Shown here: positions 5,912 to 12,044 of the stretch, one piece after another | How the letters are laid out: every line of letters begins with the position of its first letter | How positions within the stretch are numbered: position 1 is the stretch's first letter | Origin: Holophagaceae bacterium UBA706 | Lineage (GTDB): Bacteria; Acidobacteriota; Holophagae; Holophagales; Holophagaceae | NCBI GenBank assembly: GCA_002298155.1 | Contig: DBME01000020.1 | Location: 1-12,267, forward strand | DNA length: 12,267 nt | Direction: 5' to 3' | The notes under the pieces: generated by a model | Told to the model about the DNA's origin: nothing | The model's database searches: none | What the model saw: only the letters and a program-made list of their open reading frames with translations | Translations under genes and position numbers: made by a program

Positions 5912-7844
5912 CCTTGGCCAGCCCGGCCCGGATCGCAGCCTCGAACTGGCAGCGGTTGTAGGGCTTGGGCAGGAAGCCCGCCAGTTCCCCGCCGGTGAAG
6001 TCGCTCACGGCGAACTGCTCGTTGTAGCCGCTGGTGAGCACCACCTGGAGCGAGGGATCGGCCGCCTTGAGGCGGGCGAAGGTCTCCCGGCCGTCCATGC
6101 GGGCCATGGTGAGGTCCAGGAGGACCAGGGTGATCTCCTTGCGGTGCAGGTGGTAGACATCGAGCCCCTCGGCGCCGTCGGCGGCCTCGATCGCCTGCAT
6201 CCCCATGGCCCGGGCCAGATTCCTTGCCACGCCCCGGGCGGCCTCCTCGTCGTCGATGATCAGGAGGGTGCCGGCGGCCGGCGTGGTCTCCGCGGGAGCC
6301 GCCGCGCCGGACTCCTGCTCACCGCTGCCCAGGGCCGGCAGGAAGAGCTTCATGGACGTGCCGTGGCCCTTCTCGCTGTAGACCTTGATGCTGCCGCCAT
6401 GGCCCCGCAGGATCCCCATGAGCGCCGAGAGCCCCAGCCCGCGGCCCGTGAACTTGGTGGTGAAGAAGGGATCGAAGATCCGGTCCAGGAGCTCCCGGTC
6501 CATGCCGCAGCCCGTGTCCGACACCTCCACCACCACGTAGCGCCCCGGCGGGATGGGAATGGCCGGGCACAGGGTCCCCAGGTAGTAGGCGTCCAGGTCC
6601 TGCTCGCCCGTGCGCAGCGTGATGGTGCCGCCCGTGTCGGGGCTCAGGGCCTCGTTGGCGTTGGTGACCAGGTTCATGATCAGCTGCTGCATCTGGGCGG
6701 GGTCGGCCATGACGTCCGCCAGCGCCGGCGCCAGGTCCAGGCGGATGGTCGCCTTCTTGGAGATGGAGACGGACAGGAGCTGCGTCATCTCCTGCACGAG
6801 GATGTTCAGGTTCACCCGGAGGATGAGCACCTTGCCCTTGCCCGCGTATGCCAGCATCTGGCGCGTCAGGTCGGCGGCGCGCATGGAGGCCTTCTCGATC
6901 TGGTCCAGGTAGGGGCTGGCGGGACTGTCCGCCGGCAGCGCCATGGAAGCCAGGTTGCAGTTGCCCAGGATGGTGGTGAGGAGGTTGTTGAAGTCATGGG
7001 CGATGCCGCCCGCCAGCACACCCAGGCTCTCCAGCTTCTGGGATTGGCGGATGGCCTCCTCGCCGTTCTTTCGCTCGGTGATGTCCGCGCGGATGGCCAC
7101 GAACTGGAACGGCACCCCGCGGTCGTCCAGGTAGGGGACGATGGTCGTGTCCACCCAGTAGAACGAGCCGTCCTTGGCCTTGTTCTTGATCTCGCCCTTC
7201 CAGACCCGGCCCGCCTTGATGGTGCGCCAAAGGTCCGTGAAGAAGTCCCTGGGGTGGTGCCCGCTGTTGATGATCCGGTGGTCCTGGCCCAGGAGCTCCT
7301 CCCGGGCGAATTTCGAGATGGCGCAGAACTTGTCGTTCACGTAGGTGATGCGGCCCCGGGCGTCGGTGATGGCCACGATGGCGTGCTCGTCCAGGGCGTT
7401 CTTGAACACCTCCAGCTCATGCACGGCGGAGCCGGCCCGGTCATCCAACTCCCGCCGGTCGACGTAGGGCCGCGCCAGCCCGTAGTGGAGCCGGGCGCCC
7501 GGCCCCGGCGCCAGACGCCAGACCAGCTCGACCCCCCGGCCGTCCCGGCCCAGGAACCGCGTACGCACCGGCCCCATCTGCCCCTCCTGGGGGAACATCT
7601 CCAGGAGTTCGGAAACCTCGGCCCGGTCCCGGGGGTCCACCAGATCCAGGAAGCTCCGGCCCAGGATCTCCTGCGGGGAGAAGCCCCAGAGGTCCTGGGA
7701 GCCCATGCCCACGGCCTGGAAGGTCCCCGCGGGCCCCAGGGAGAAGAAGACCTCCCGGCGCTGCGCCATGACCCAGTCAAACAGGGAGCCCGGGATCTCC
7801 CGTTGGGCTTCCCGCTCGCATTCCCTTGGGTCCAGCTGGCTCAT
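5901..7844 (-). CDS. Cytoplasmic hybrid sensor histidine kinase (PAS-PAS-HisKA-HATPase-REC)
   Basis: A 647-residue two-component hybrid kinase without any membrane segment, so it should sense a cytoplasmic signal. A first PAS-like domain spans about 30-125. A second PAS with PAC spans about 145-258 (DARGRITYVNDKF; FQFVAIRADITERK). The HisKA dimerisation helix carries the phospho-acceptor His283 in GGIAHDFNN. The ATPase domain shows the N box NLVTNANEA (391-399), DTGCGM (443-448), FDPFFTTK (457-464) and GRGLGLSALMGILRGHGG. A C-terminal receiver (about 526-645) has Asp531/Asp532, phospho-acceptor Asp577 in LLDLTM, Thr604 and Lys627, so all key residues are present. No heme-binding or other cofactor motif stands out in the PAS domains. 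There is no output domain and no separate regulator gene adjacent, so its partner must be elsewhere. The start at 7844 has only a weak purine-rich ribosome site. Its last 11 bases overlap the receptor gene end. Confidence 0.95.
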   Translation of the reverse strand: MSQLDPRECEREAQREIPGSLFDWVMAQRREVFFSLGPAGTFQAVGMGSQDLWGFSPQEILGRSFLDLVDPRDRAEVSELLEMFPQEGQMGPVRTRFLGRDGRGVELVWRLAPGPGARLHYGLARPYVDRRELDDRAGSAVHELEVFKNALDEHAIVAITDARGRITYVNDKFCAISKFAREELLGQDHRIINSGHHPRDFFTDLWRTIKAGRVWKGEIKNKAKDGSFYWVDTTIVPYLDDRGVPFQFVAIRADITERKNGEEAIRQSQKLESLGVLAGGIAHDFNNLLTTILGNCNLASMALPADSPASPYLDQIEKASMRAADLTRQMLAYAGKGKVLILRVNLNILVQEMTQLLSVSISKKATIRLDLAPALADVMADPAQMQQLIMNLVTNANEALSPDTGGTITLRTGEQDLDAYYLGTLCPAIPIPPGRYVVVEVSDTGCGMDRELLDRIFDPFFTTKFTGRGLGLSALMGILRGHGGSIKVYSEKGHGTSMKLFLPALGSGEQESGAAAPAETTPAAGTLLIIDDEEAARGVARNLARAMGMQAIEAADGAEGLDVYHLHRKEITLVLLDLTMARMDGRETFARLKAADPSLQVVLTSGYNEQFAVSDFTGGELAGFLPKPYNRCQFEAAIRAGLAKVRT

Positions 7845-7870
7845 GGATTTGGCTTTCTCAATGCCCTTGA

Positions 7871-7899
7871 AGGATAATGAGACTCCGTCTCCAATGCAA
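7871..7899 (-). promoter_or_regulatory. Candidate promoter of the hybrid kinase, with a palindrome in its spacer
   Basis: On the minus strand, TTGCAT (7899-7894), a 17-base spacer and TATCCT (7876-7871) form a plausible promoter, giving a leader of about 20 bases before the ATG at 7844. The spacer contains the inverted repeat GAGAC-tcc-GTCTC (7879-7891), a possible operator. The -35 hexamer is identical to that proposed for the trp leader. Confidence 0.5.
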
Positions 7900-7944
7900 A
7901 TGTTTCGCGGAAAAGCCTAGCCGGAACTTGATTTAACTTTCTTT

Positions 7945-8202
7945 TCAGACCTTGGCGCGCTGGGAGACCCGGTCCAGGAGATCCCAGACCTTGTGGCACT
8001 CCTCGCAGCTGCTCTTGGGCTCGCCGCAAGGGAAGCCCTCGACACCCATGCCCTGGCAGCGGGGATTCTGGACGTAGAAGATGAGTTCCTGGAACACGTC
8101 GAGGAGCCGGCCCCGGAGGCTGCTCTCCGGGAGGACCCGGATGGCCTCGACGAGTTTCCATTCCGCGGTGCTCAGATCCGCGTGGATGGTGTTCTGGGAC
8201 AT
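7945..8202 (-). CDS. Small four-cysteine protein, possibly zinc-binding, unknown function
   Basis: An 85-residue protein starting MSQNTIHADLSTAEWKLVEA. The first 45 residues look like two amphipathic helices. The second half carries Cys49, Cys59, Cys66 and Cys69 followed by His70 (NPRCQG, FPCGEP, SSCEECHKVW), a spacing that could bind one zinc ion or an iron-sulfur cluster, although no named zinc-ribbon family matches by eye. The protein ends in basic residues. The ATG at 8202 is well chosen: GGAGG stands 6 bases upstream, and a TATACT -10 lies at 8233-8228. The same frame is open upstream but that part is antisense to dtd and is not credible protein. It is transcribed divergently from dtd and towards the kinase promoter. 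I do not recognise a family. Confidence 0.72.
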   Translation of the reverse strand: MSQNTIHADLSTAEWKLVEAIRVLPESSLRGRLLDVFQELIFYVQNPRCQGMGVEGFPCGEPKSSCEECHKVWDLLDRVSQRAKV

Positions 8203-8227
8203 GAAGGGCCTCCTTGGCTCTGGCGAA

Positions 8228-8233
8228 AGTATA
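8228..8233 (-). promoter_or_regulatory. Candidate -10 element of the four-cysteine protein gene
   Basis: TATACT (8233-8228, minus strand) matches the -10 consensus at five of six positions and would give a short leader containing the GGAGG ribosome site. No good -35 is seen at 16-18 bases upstream. Confidence 0.4.
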
Positions 8234-8260
8234 GGGCGACCGGCCCAGGATCCGGAGAAC

Positions 8261-8290
8261 TTGTGACGAACGGCGGGTCCTGGGTAGGGT
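8261..8290 (+). promoter_or_regulatory. Candidate promoter of dtd
   Basis: TTGTGA (8261-8266), an 18-base spacer and TAGGGT (8285-8290) form a modest promoter on the plus strand, giving a transcript start near 8297, just before GGGAGGA and the GTG at 8309. The -10 is weak. Confidence 0.3.
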
Positions 8291-8308
8291 TGATCCTGGG
8301 AGGACGAC

Positions 8309-8743
8309 GTGAAAGCGGTCATCCAGCGGGTTAAGCGAGCAGACGTACACGCCGGGGATCGAACGGCCTCCATCGGCCCGGGCCTCCTGGTGCTGGCGGG
8401 CCTGGAGACGGGGGACGATGCCGAGAAATGCCGGTGGATGGCCGAGAAGATCGTCTCCCTGCGGATCTTCGAGGATGCCGAGGGAAAGATGAACCTCTCC
8501 CTGGCCGACGTGGGGGGCGAGCTTCTGGTGGTCTCCCAGTTCACCCTGGCCGGCAGCGTCGTCCGGGGCCGCCGCCCCTCCTTCGACGGGGCCATGGCCC
8601 CCGCCCCCGCCCGGGAGCTCTTCGACGTCTTCGCCGGCTTCCTGGAGGCCGCCCACCCCCGCGTGAAGCGGGGCTTCTTCCAGGAGCACATGGAGGTGGC
8701 CCTGGTGAACGACGGGCCCGTGACCTTCATCCTCGAGCGCTGA
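8309..8743 (+). CDS. dtd: D-aminoacyl-tRNA deacylase
   Basis: DTD removes D-amino acids (and glycine mischarged on tRNA-Ala) from tRNAs, a proofreading role in the cytoplasm; it acts as a homodimer. The 144 residues match the normal family length. Visible motifs are MKAVIQRVKRADV at the N-terminus, LRIFEDAEGKMNLSL (51-65), the catalytic-pocket motif SQFTL (76-80), GRRPSFDGAM (87-96) and the cross-subunit motif NDGPVT (134-139), which supplies the Gly-cisPro used for chiral rejection. The segment before it reads GFFQEHMEV where most homologues have GxFGAxMxV. The start is GTG at 8309 with GGGAGGA five bases upstream. Its TGA stop directly abuts the stop of the next, convergent gene. Confidence 0.95.
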   Translation: MKAVIQRVKRADVHAGDRTASIGPGLLVLAGLETGDDAEKCRWMAEKIVSLRIFEDAEGKMNLSLADVGGELLVVSQFTLAGSVVRGRRPSFDGAMAPAPARELFDVFAGFLEAAHPRVKRGFFQEHMEVALVNDGPVTFILER

Positions 8744-9553
8744 TCACTTCTTCTTCTTGGGATCGCCCACCATCACGGTGCGGAACCGGGCCAGGGCCTG
8801 GGCCCGGGTGCTTCCCGGCGGCAGGCGCAGGACAGCCAGCACCAGGCTGTTGCCGCCCACGGCCCAGGCCTGGGTCGCGTTGGGATCACCCACGGCGGGC
8901 GTCGTCGCCGCGTCCACCCACCAGGCGTTGTCCTTGAAGGACTCGTCGTAGAAGCTGAGCATCAGCCGCCGGTAGAGGCGCACCACCTCCTCCTGGCCCG
9001 GGTCCTGGAGCCACTTCAGCAGGTCCGCGGGACTGGTGCGCAGCAGGTCGCCCTCCCCGAACCAGGCCATGCTCAGGGGCGGCAGGCCTTCCCCGTCAGG
9101 CATGCGCTTGCCCAGGAAGGGACCGAACACGTCCACCATCCGCGCGCGCGCCGCGCCCTCGCCGTAGGTATCCATCCAGCGTTCCGCGGACATGCGGGCC
9201 CAACCCATGAAGGCCAGGTTGCACCCCGCCTGGAGCGCGCTGGGCAGATCCACGCGCCCGTGGGCCTTGCCCCCCGCGCAGAGGAAGGGCCCGGCCTTGC
9301 CCGTGCATTTGAATTCCAGCCCGCCGCTGGCCCAGGCGTCGCCCTCGAGGCGGACCCACAGGAGATGGGCCAGCCCGCCCATGGGGCTTTCGGAAGCCGT
9401 GTCGCCGAAGTGGTAGACCTCCCGGTCGGGGCCCGCCAGCACGAGGGATTCGCCCGGCATCAGCGGGGGCAGCACCGGCGGCCTGCGGGGCGGCGCAGCC
9501 GCGAGGAGCACCGGCACCAGCCACCCGAGGATCATTCGCGCGCCCATTCCCAT
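8744..9553 (-). CDS. Secreted penicillin-binding-protein transpeptidase-like protein, apparently lacking catalytic residues
   Basis: A 269-residue protein with an N-terminal signal-like segment (ARMILGWLVPVLLAAAPP). Several segments follow the order seen in the transpeptidase fold of penicillin-binding proteins and class D beta-lactamases: PMGGLAHLLW (57-66) where PxGSxxK is expected, HGRVDLPSALQAGCN (98-112) where HGxVxLxxALxxSCN is expected, GEGDLLRTSPADLLKWL (167-183) resembling the GxGxLxxTPxQ segment, and AVGGN (231-235) where KTG is expected. The nucleophilic Ser, the Lys of SxxK, the Ser of SxN and the KTG are all replaced, so enzymatic activity looks unlikely. Cys83 and Cys92 could form a disulfide. 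The C-terminus is four lysines. I chose ATG 9553 (a GGGAG lies upstream) over the longer frame, which would run antisense into hutI; ATGs at 9547 and 9535 are alternatives. The family assignment is by eye. Confidence 0.7.
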   Translation of the reverse strand: MGMGARMILGWLVPVLLAAAPPRRPPVLPPLMPGESLVLAGPDREVYHFGDTASESPMGGLAHLLWVRLEGDAWASGGLEFKCTGKAGPFLCAGGKAHGRVDLPSALQAGCNLAFMGWARMSAERWMDTYGEGAARARMVDVFGPFLGKRMPDGEGLPPLSMAWFGEGDLLRTSPADLLKWLQDPGQEEVVRLYRRLMLSFYDESFKDNAWWVDAATTPAVGDPNATQAWAVGGNSLVLAVLRLPPGSTRAQALARFRTVMVGDPKKKK

Positions 9554-9572
9554 TCCGGATTCTCCCGGGTGA

Positions 9573-9580
9573 AGTATAAC
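9573..9580. promoter_or_regulatory. Overlapping face-to-face -10 hexamers in the divergent gap
   Basis: The bases AGTATAAC contain TATACT on the minus strand (9578-9573), suited to the transpeptidase-like gene, and TATAAC on the plus strand (9575-9580), pointing to hutI. Neither has a convincing -35. The minus-strand transcript would start near 9566, about 13 bases before the ATG at 9553. Confidence 0.4.
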
Positions 9581-9598
9581 GGCGGCCCCCCGGGCCGC

Positions 9599-9607
9599 TG
9601 CCATAAT
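9599..9607 (+). promoter_or_regulatory. Extended -10 element placed for a leaderless hutI transcript
   Basis: TG-C-CATAAT (9599-9607) is an extended -10 (TGn plus five of six consensus bases). The expected transcript start, about 7-8 bases after the hexamer, falls at 9614-9615, the A of the ATG at 9615. No -35 is visible, which an extended -10 can tolerate. Confidence 0.45.
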
Positions 9608-9614
9608 GGTTTCC

Positions 9615-10829
9615 ATGCGTGAACGATTCCTCATCACCAACCTGAAGGGGGCCGTGACCCCCGATCCCGCGCGGGCCTGGGCCGTGGACTTCATCCCGGA
9701 CGCGGCGCTGGCCGTGGAGGAGGGGCACATCCTCTGGATGGGCCGCCGTCACGACCTTCCCGCCGAGTACAAAGGCGCGCCCATCCTGGACGGGCGCGGC
9801 CGCTGGGCCTCTCCCGGCTTCGTGGATCCCCACACGCACCTGCTCTTCGGGGGTGACCGCAGCCAGGAGTTCAACCGCCGCCTCCACGGCGCCACCTACG
9901 CCGAGATCGCCGCCGCCGGCGGCGGCATCAAGGAGACCGTGCGCGCCACCCGCGCCGCCAGCGTCGGCGAACTGGTGGCCATCGGCGCCGAGCGCCTGGG
10001 GAAGTTCCGCCACAAGGGCGTCGTGCACCTGGAGGCCAAGACCGGCTATGGCCTCGACCTGGACACGGAAGGCCGCCTCCTCGCGGCCTACGCGGAGCTC
10101 AAGTCACGCGGCTGGAGCCTCGACGTGACGCTCATGCCCGGCCATGACCTGCCCCCCGAATTCGCCGGGGATCCCGACGGCTACACCCGCATCGTCTCCG
10201 AGGAATGGCAGCCCGCGCTGGTCAAGCGCCATCCCGGCGTGGCGCGCTTCTGCGACGTGTTCGTGGAGAGGGGCGTCTTCACCGCGGACCAGGGCCGCGC
10301 GATGCTGGAATCCGGCAAGCGCCTGGGCCTGACGCCGCGCATCCATGCCGACGAGTTCTGTTCCACCGGCGGCGCCGAGCTCAGCGCCCAGGTGGGCGCG
10401 GCCAGCGCCGACCACCTCATGTTCGCCTCCGACGAGGGCATCCGGGCCATGGCCGCGGCGGGCGTCGTGCCCACGCTGCTGCCCGCCACGACCCTCTTCC
10501 TGGGCATGAAGGACTACGCCCCCGCCCGCAAGATGATCGCCGAAGGCTGCGCCGTGGCGCTGGCCTCCGACTTCAACCCCGGCTCCTGCGCGTGCATCGA
10601 TCCCCTGCTGGTGCTGCGCCTGGCCTGCCTCCAACTGCGCCTCACCTTCGAGGAGGCGCTGTGCGCCATGACGCTTCATCCCGCGCGCAGCCTGGGCCAC
10701 GCGCACCTGGGCCATCTCCATCCCGGCGCCAGCGCCTCGTTCCTCCTGTGGGACGTGAAGCACCCGCTGGACCTGGTCTACTGGATGGGCGAAGCCTTCC
10801 TTCCCGAGATCGCCGGCCTGCCCCGTTGA
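9615..10829 (+). CDS. hutI: Imidazolonepropionase
   Basis: HutI hydrolyses 4-imidazolone-5-propionate to N-formimino-L-glutamate, the third step of histidine degradation; it is a metal-dependent amidohydrolase of the cytoplasm. Counting from the ATG at 9606, motifs are PGFVDPHTHLLFGGDR (70-85, metal ligands His76 and His78), RLHGATYAEIAAAGGGI (92-108), LEAKTGYGLD (142-151), MPGHDLPPEF (177-186, His180), IHADEF (246-251, His247), SADHL (267-271) and ALASDFNPGSC (318-328, metal ligand Asp322). The length of about 405 is normal. ATG 9615 (MRERFLITNL) is preferred because an extended -10 places the transcript start there and because neither this ATG nor 9606 has a Shine-Dalgarno; 9606 would add three residues. 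No hutH, hutU or hutG is adjacent, so the rest of the pathway must lie elsewhere. Confidence 0.95.
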   Translation: MRERFLITNLKGAVTPDPARAWAVDFIPDAALAVEEGHILWMGRRHDLPAEYKGAPILDGRGRWASPGFVDPHTHLLFGGDRSQEFNRRLHGATYAEIAAAGGGIKETVRATRAASVGELVAIGAERLGKFRHKGVVHLEAKTGYGLDLDTEGRLLAAYAELKSRGWSLDVTLMPGHDLPPEFAGDPDGYTRIVSEEWQPALVKRHPGVARFCDVFVERGVFTADQGRAMLESGKRLGLTPRIHADEFCSTGGAELSAQVGAASADHLMFASDEGIRAMAAAGVVPTLLPATTLFLGMKDYAPARKMIAEGCAVALASDFNPGSCACIDPLLVLRLACLQLRLTFEEALCAMTLHPARSLGHAHLGHLHPGASASFLLWDVKHPLDLVYWMGEAFLPEIAGLPR

Positions 10830-10843
10830 GCCCCTGAACGCAA

Positions 10844-10870
10844 GAACCCCGGCCACAGGGGCCGGGGTTC
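10844..10870. terminator. Strong hairpin between convergent hutI and the DUF465 gene
   Basis: GAACCCCGGCC (10844-10854) and GGCCGGGGTTC (10860-10870) form a perfect 11-bp stem with a 5-base loop, 15 bases after the hutI stop and 24 bases beyond the stop of the facing gene. Neither side is followed by a proper T run, so it may act as a bidirectional weak terminator or as a 3' end stabiliser. Confidence 0.6.
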
Positions 10871-10894
10871 GCGTCATCGGGATATCAAGGGACC

Positions 10895-11125
10895 TTACTG
10901 ACCGCGCCCCTTGAATTCCTCGACAATGTGGTAGATGCGTTCCTTGGCCCGGAGCTTGGCCTTTTTCAGTTCCACTTCCTCAATGGTCTCCTTGGCGGAA
11001 AGCCGAATCTTGTTGCGAAGATACGTAAGCCTTTCGTCGGCGGCTTTATGTTCTTCAAGCAACTTCTTGAACTCGAAATTCTCCCTCGTCAGGCTGTCCT
11101 GAATGTCAGGGCGGAGAAAGTCCAT
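10895..11125 (-). CDS. DUF465/YdcH-like small coiled-coil protein
   Basis: A 76-residue, highly charged helical protein. The pattern EFKKLLEEHKAADERLTYLR (18-37) followed by ETIEEVELKKAKLRAKERI (46-64) resembles the DUF465 (YdcH) family, whose members have a short helix-turn-helix hairpin with a conserved xLKKxKLxLKDxI motif and no settled function. There is no signal peptide or cysteine. Usual family length is 65-80 residues, so it is complete. The ATG at 11125 has GGAGG five bases upstream, a strong site. It is a single gene facing hutI across a hairpin. Its codon use is visibly less GC-rich than its neighbours (several AAG/GAA/TTC runs), as is common for small, well-expressed genes. Confidence 0.82.
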   Translation of the reverse strand: MDFLRPDIQDSLTRENFEFKKLLEEHKAADERLTYLRNKIRLSAKETIEEVELKKAKLRAKERIYHIVEEFKGRGQ

Positions 11126-11187
11126 GAATCCTCCATAAAAAGAATGTTGTCAACCACTTCCTGGTGGGTGGGATCTGATCTTGCCCT

Positions 11188-11215
11188 AGGGTACTCCCGG
11201 CCCATTCCTCGTCAA
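11188..11215 (-). promoter_or_regulatory. Candidate promoter of the DUF465-like gene
   Basis: On the minus strand, TTGACG (11215-11210), a 16-base spacer and TACCCT (11193-11188) form a promoter candidate with a near-consensus -35. It would give a leader of about 55 bases. A TTGACA closer to the gene (minus strand, around 11150) has no -10 at the right distance. Confidence 0.45.
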
Positions 11216-11270
11216 GTGATTAGAATCGGATCGTCTTCCCCGCAATCGCCCTTCCCTCCGGAGTCCCCAC

Positions 11271-11984
11271 GTGCAATGGTTCGAGCGTGATTTCGACCAT
11301 CCCCACTACTTCGAAATCTACCGGGACAAGTCCCGGGAGGCGGCCGAGGAGGGTCCCGGCCTGGCGGTCCTCCTGGACCTCCCTCCGGGCAGCCGGGTGC
11401 TGGACCTGCCCTGCGGCTGGGGCCGCCTGAGACCGGCCCTCCTGCAACAGGGCTACCAGGTCGCAGGCGGCGACCTGAGCGCCATGAACCTCCATCGCCA
11501 CGCCCGGGAATTCCCGGGGCCCCTGGCACGCCTTGACCTGCGGGACCTGCCATTCCGGGACGGCTGCGCCGACGGCATCCTCTGCGCCTACACCAGCTGG
11601 GGCTACTTCGCCACGGACGCCGAGAACCAGCGCCAGCTGGACGAGTTCGCCCGGGTTCTCCGCCCGGGGGGCACGCTACTCCTGGACCTGGCCGGCCGGG
11701 GCTTCTTCCTGCGGGCCCTGGCGACCCTGGACGATTCCTGGTACGAGGTGGAAGGCCTCTACCGGGAACGGGTGCGCCTGAGTTCGGACGGCCGGCGCTT
11801 CCTCACGGACCGGATCATGGACGGCGTCCGTTTCCAGCACGACATCTGGATCCCCACCGACGAGGAAGCCCGGGCGGGCCTAGAGGCGGCCGGCCTGGAA
11901 ATCGACACCGCGTTCGGAAACGTCCGGGGCGCCCCCTGGAACCCCTTCGCCGAGCGCTGGATCTACCGGGCCACGAAGCCCTGA
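11271..11984 (+). CDS. Class I SAM-dependent methyltransferase
   Basis: A 237-residue methyltransferase of the broad Methyltransf_11/25 type. SAM-binding motif I is VLDLPCGWGRLRPALLQQGY (43-62), where DLPCGWGR takes the place of DxGxGxG. The acidic residue at the end of strand 2 is Asp68 in AGGDLS. LDLRDLPFRDGCADGILCAY (88-107) covers motifs II and III, and FARVLRPGGTLLLDL (126-140) is the typical post-motif segment. The C-terminal 90 residues contain a WYEVEGLYRERVRL strand set found in small-molecule methyltransferases. The substrate cannot be told. The start is GTG at 11271 with CCGGAG seven bases upstream; a nearby ATG at 11276 is out of frame. TAGAAT at 11221-11226 is a possible -10 without a clear -35. 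It faces rnpB. Confidence 0.88.
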   Translation: MQWFERDFDHPHYFEIYRDKSREAAEEGPGLAVLLDLPPGSRVLDLPCGWGRLRPALLQQGYQVAGGDLSAMNLHRHAREFPGPLARLDLRDLPFRDGCADGILCAYTSWGYFATDAENQRQLDEFARVLRPGGTLLLDLAGRGFFLRALATLDDSWYEVEGLYRERVRLSSDGRRFLTDRIMDGVRFQHDIWIPTDEEARAGLEAAGLEIDTAFGNVRGAPWNPFAERWIYRATKP

Positions 11985-12020
11985 GTCTTAAGGCCCGTTT
12001 CTGCAGCATCTGCAACGAAG

Positions 12021-12044
12021 CAGGGCCCCCTTGCGGGGGCCCTG
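12021..12044 (-). terminator. Hairpin terminator after rnpB
   Basis: CAGGGCCCCC (12044-12035, minus strand), loop GCAA and GGGGGCCCTG (12030-12021) make a perfect 10-bp stem capped by a GNRA tetraloop, followed by CTTCGTTG, a poor U tract. It lies directly after the RNase P RNA 3' end and could also stop the facing methyltransferase transcript. Confidence 0.7.

Noticed and set aside
6144..7877. Plus-strand open frame of 577 codons
   Set aside because: It is antisense to the hybrid kinase, whose motifs are unambiguous; composition is that of a shadow frame.
8203..8730. Upstream extension of the four-cysteine protein frame
   Set aside because: The extension is antisense to dtd, and the internal ATG at 8202 has a strong GGAGG site and a -10 element.
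9554..9730. 59-residue N-terminal extension of the transpeptidase-like protein
   Set aside because: It would run antisense into hutI and precede a good signal peptide; the composition is not protein-like.
11185..11192. Perfect 8-base palindrome CCCTAGGG between the DUF465 gene and the methyltransferase
   Set aside because: It is short, GC-rich and overlaps a candidate -10; alone it is not evidence for an operator.
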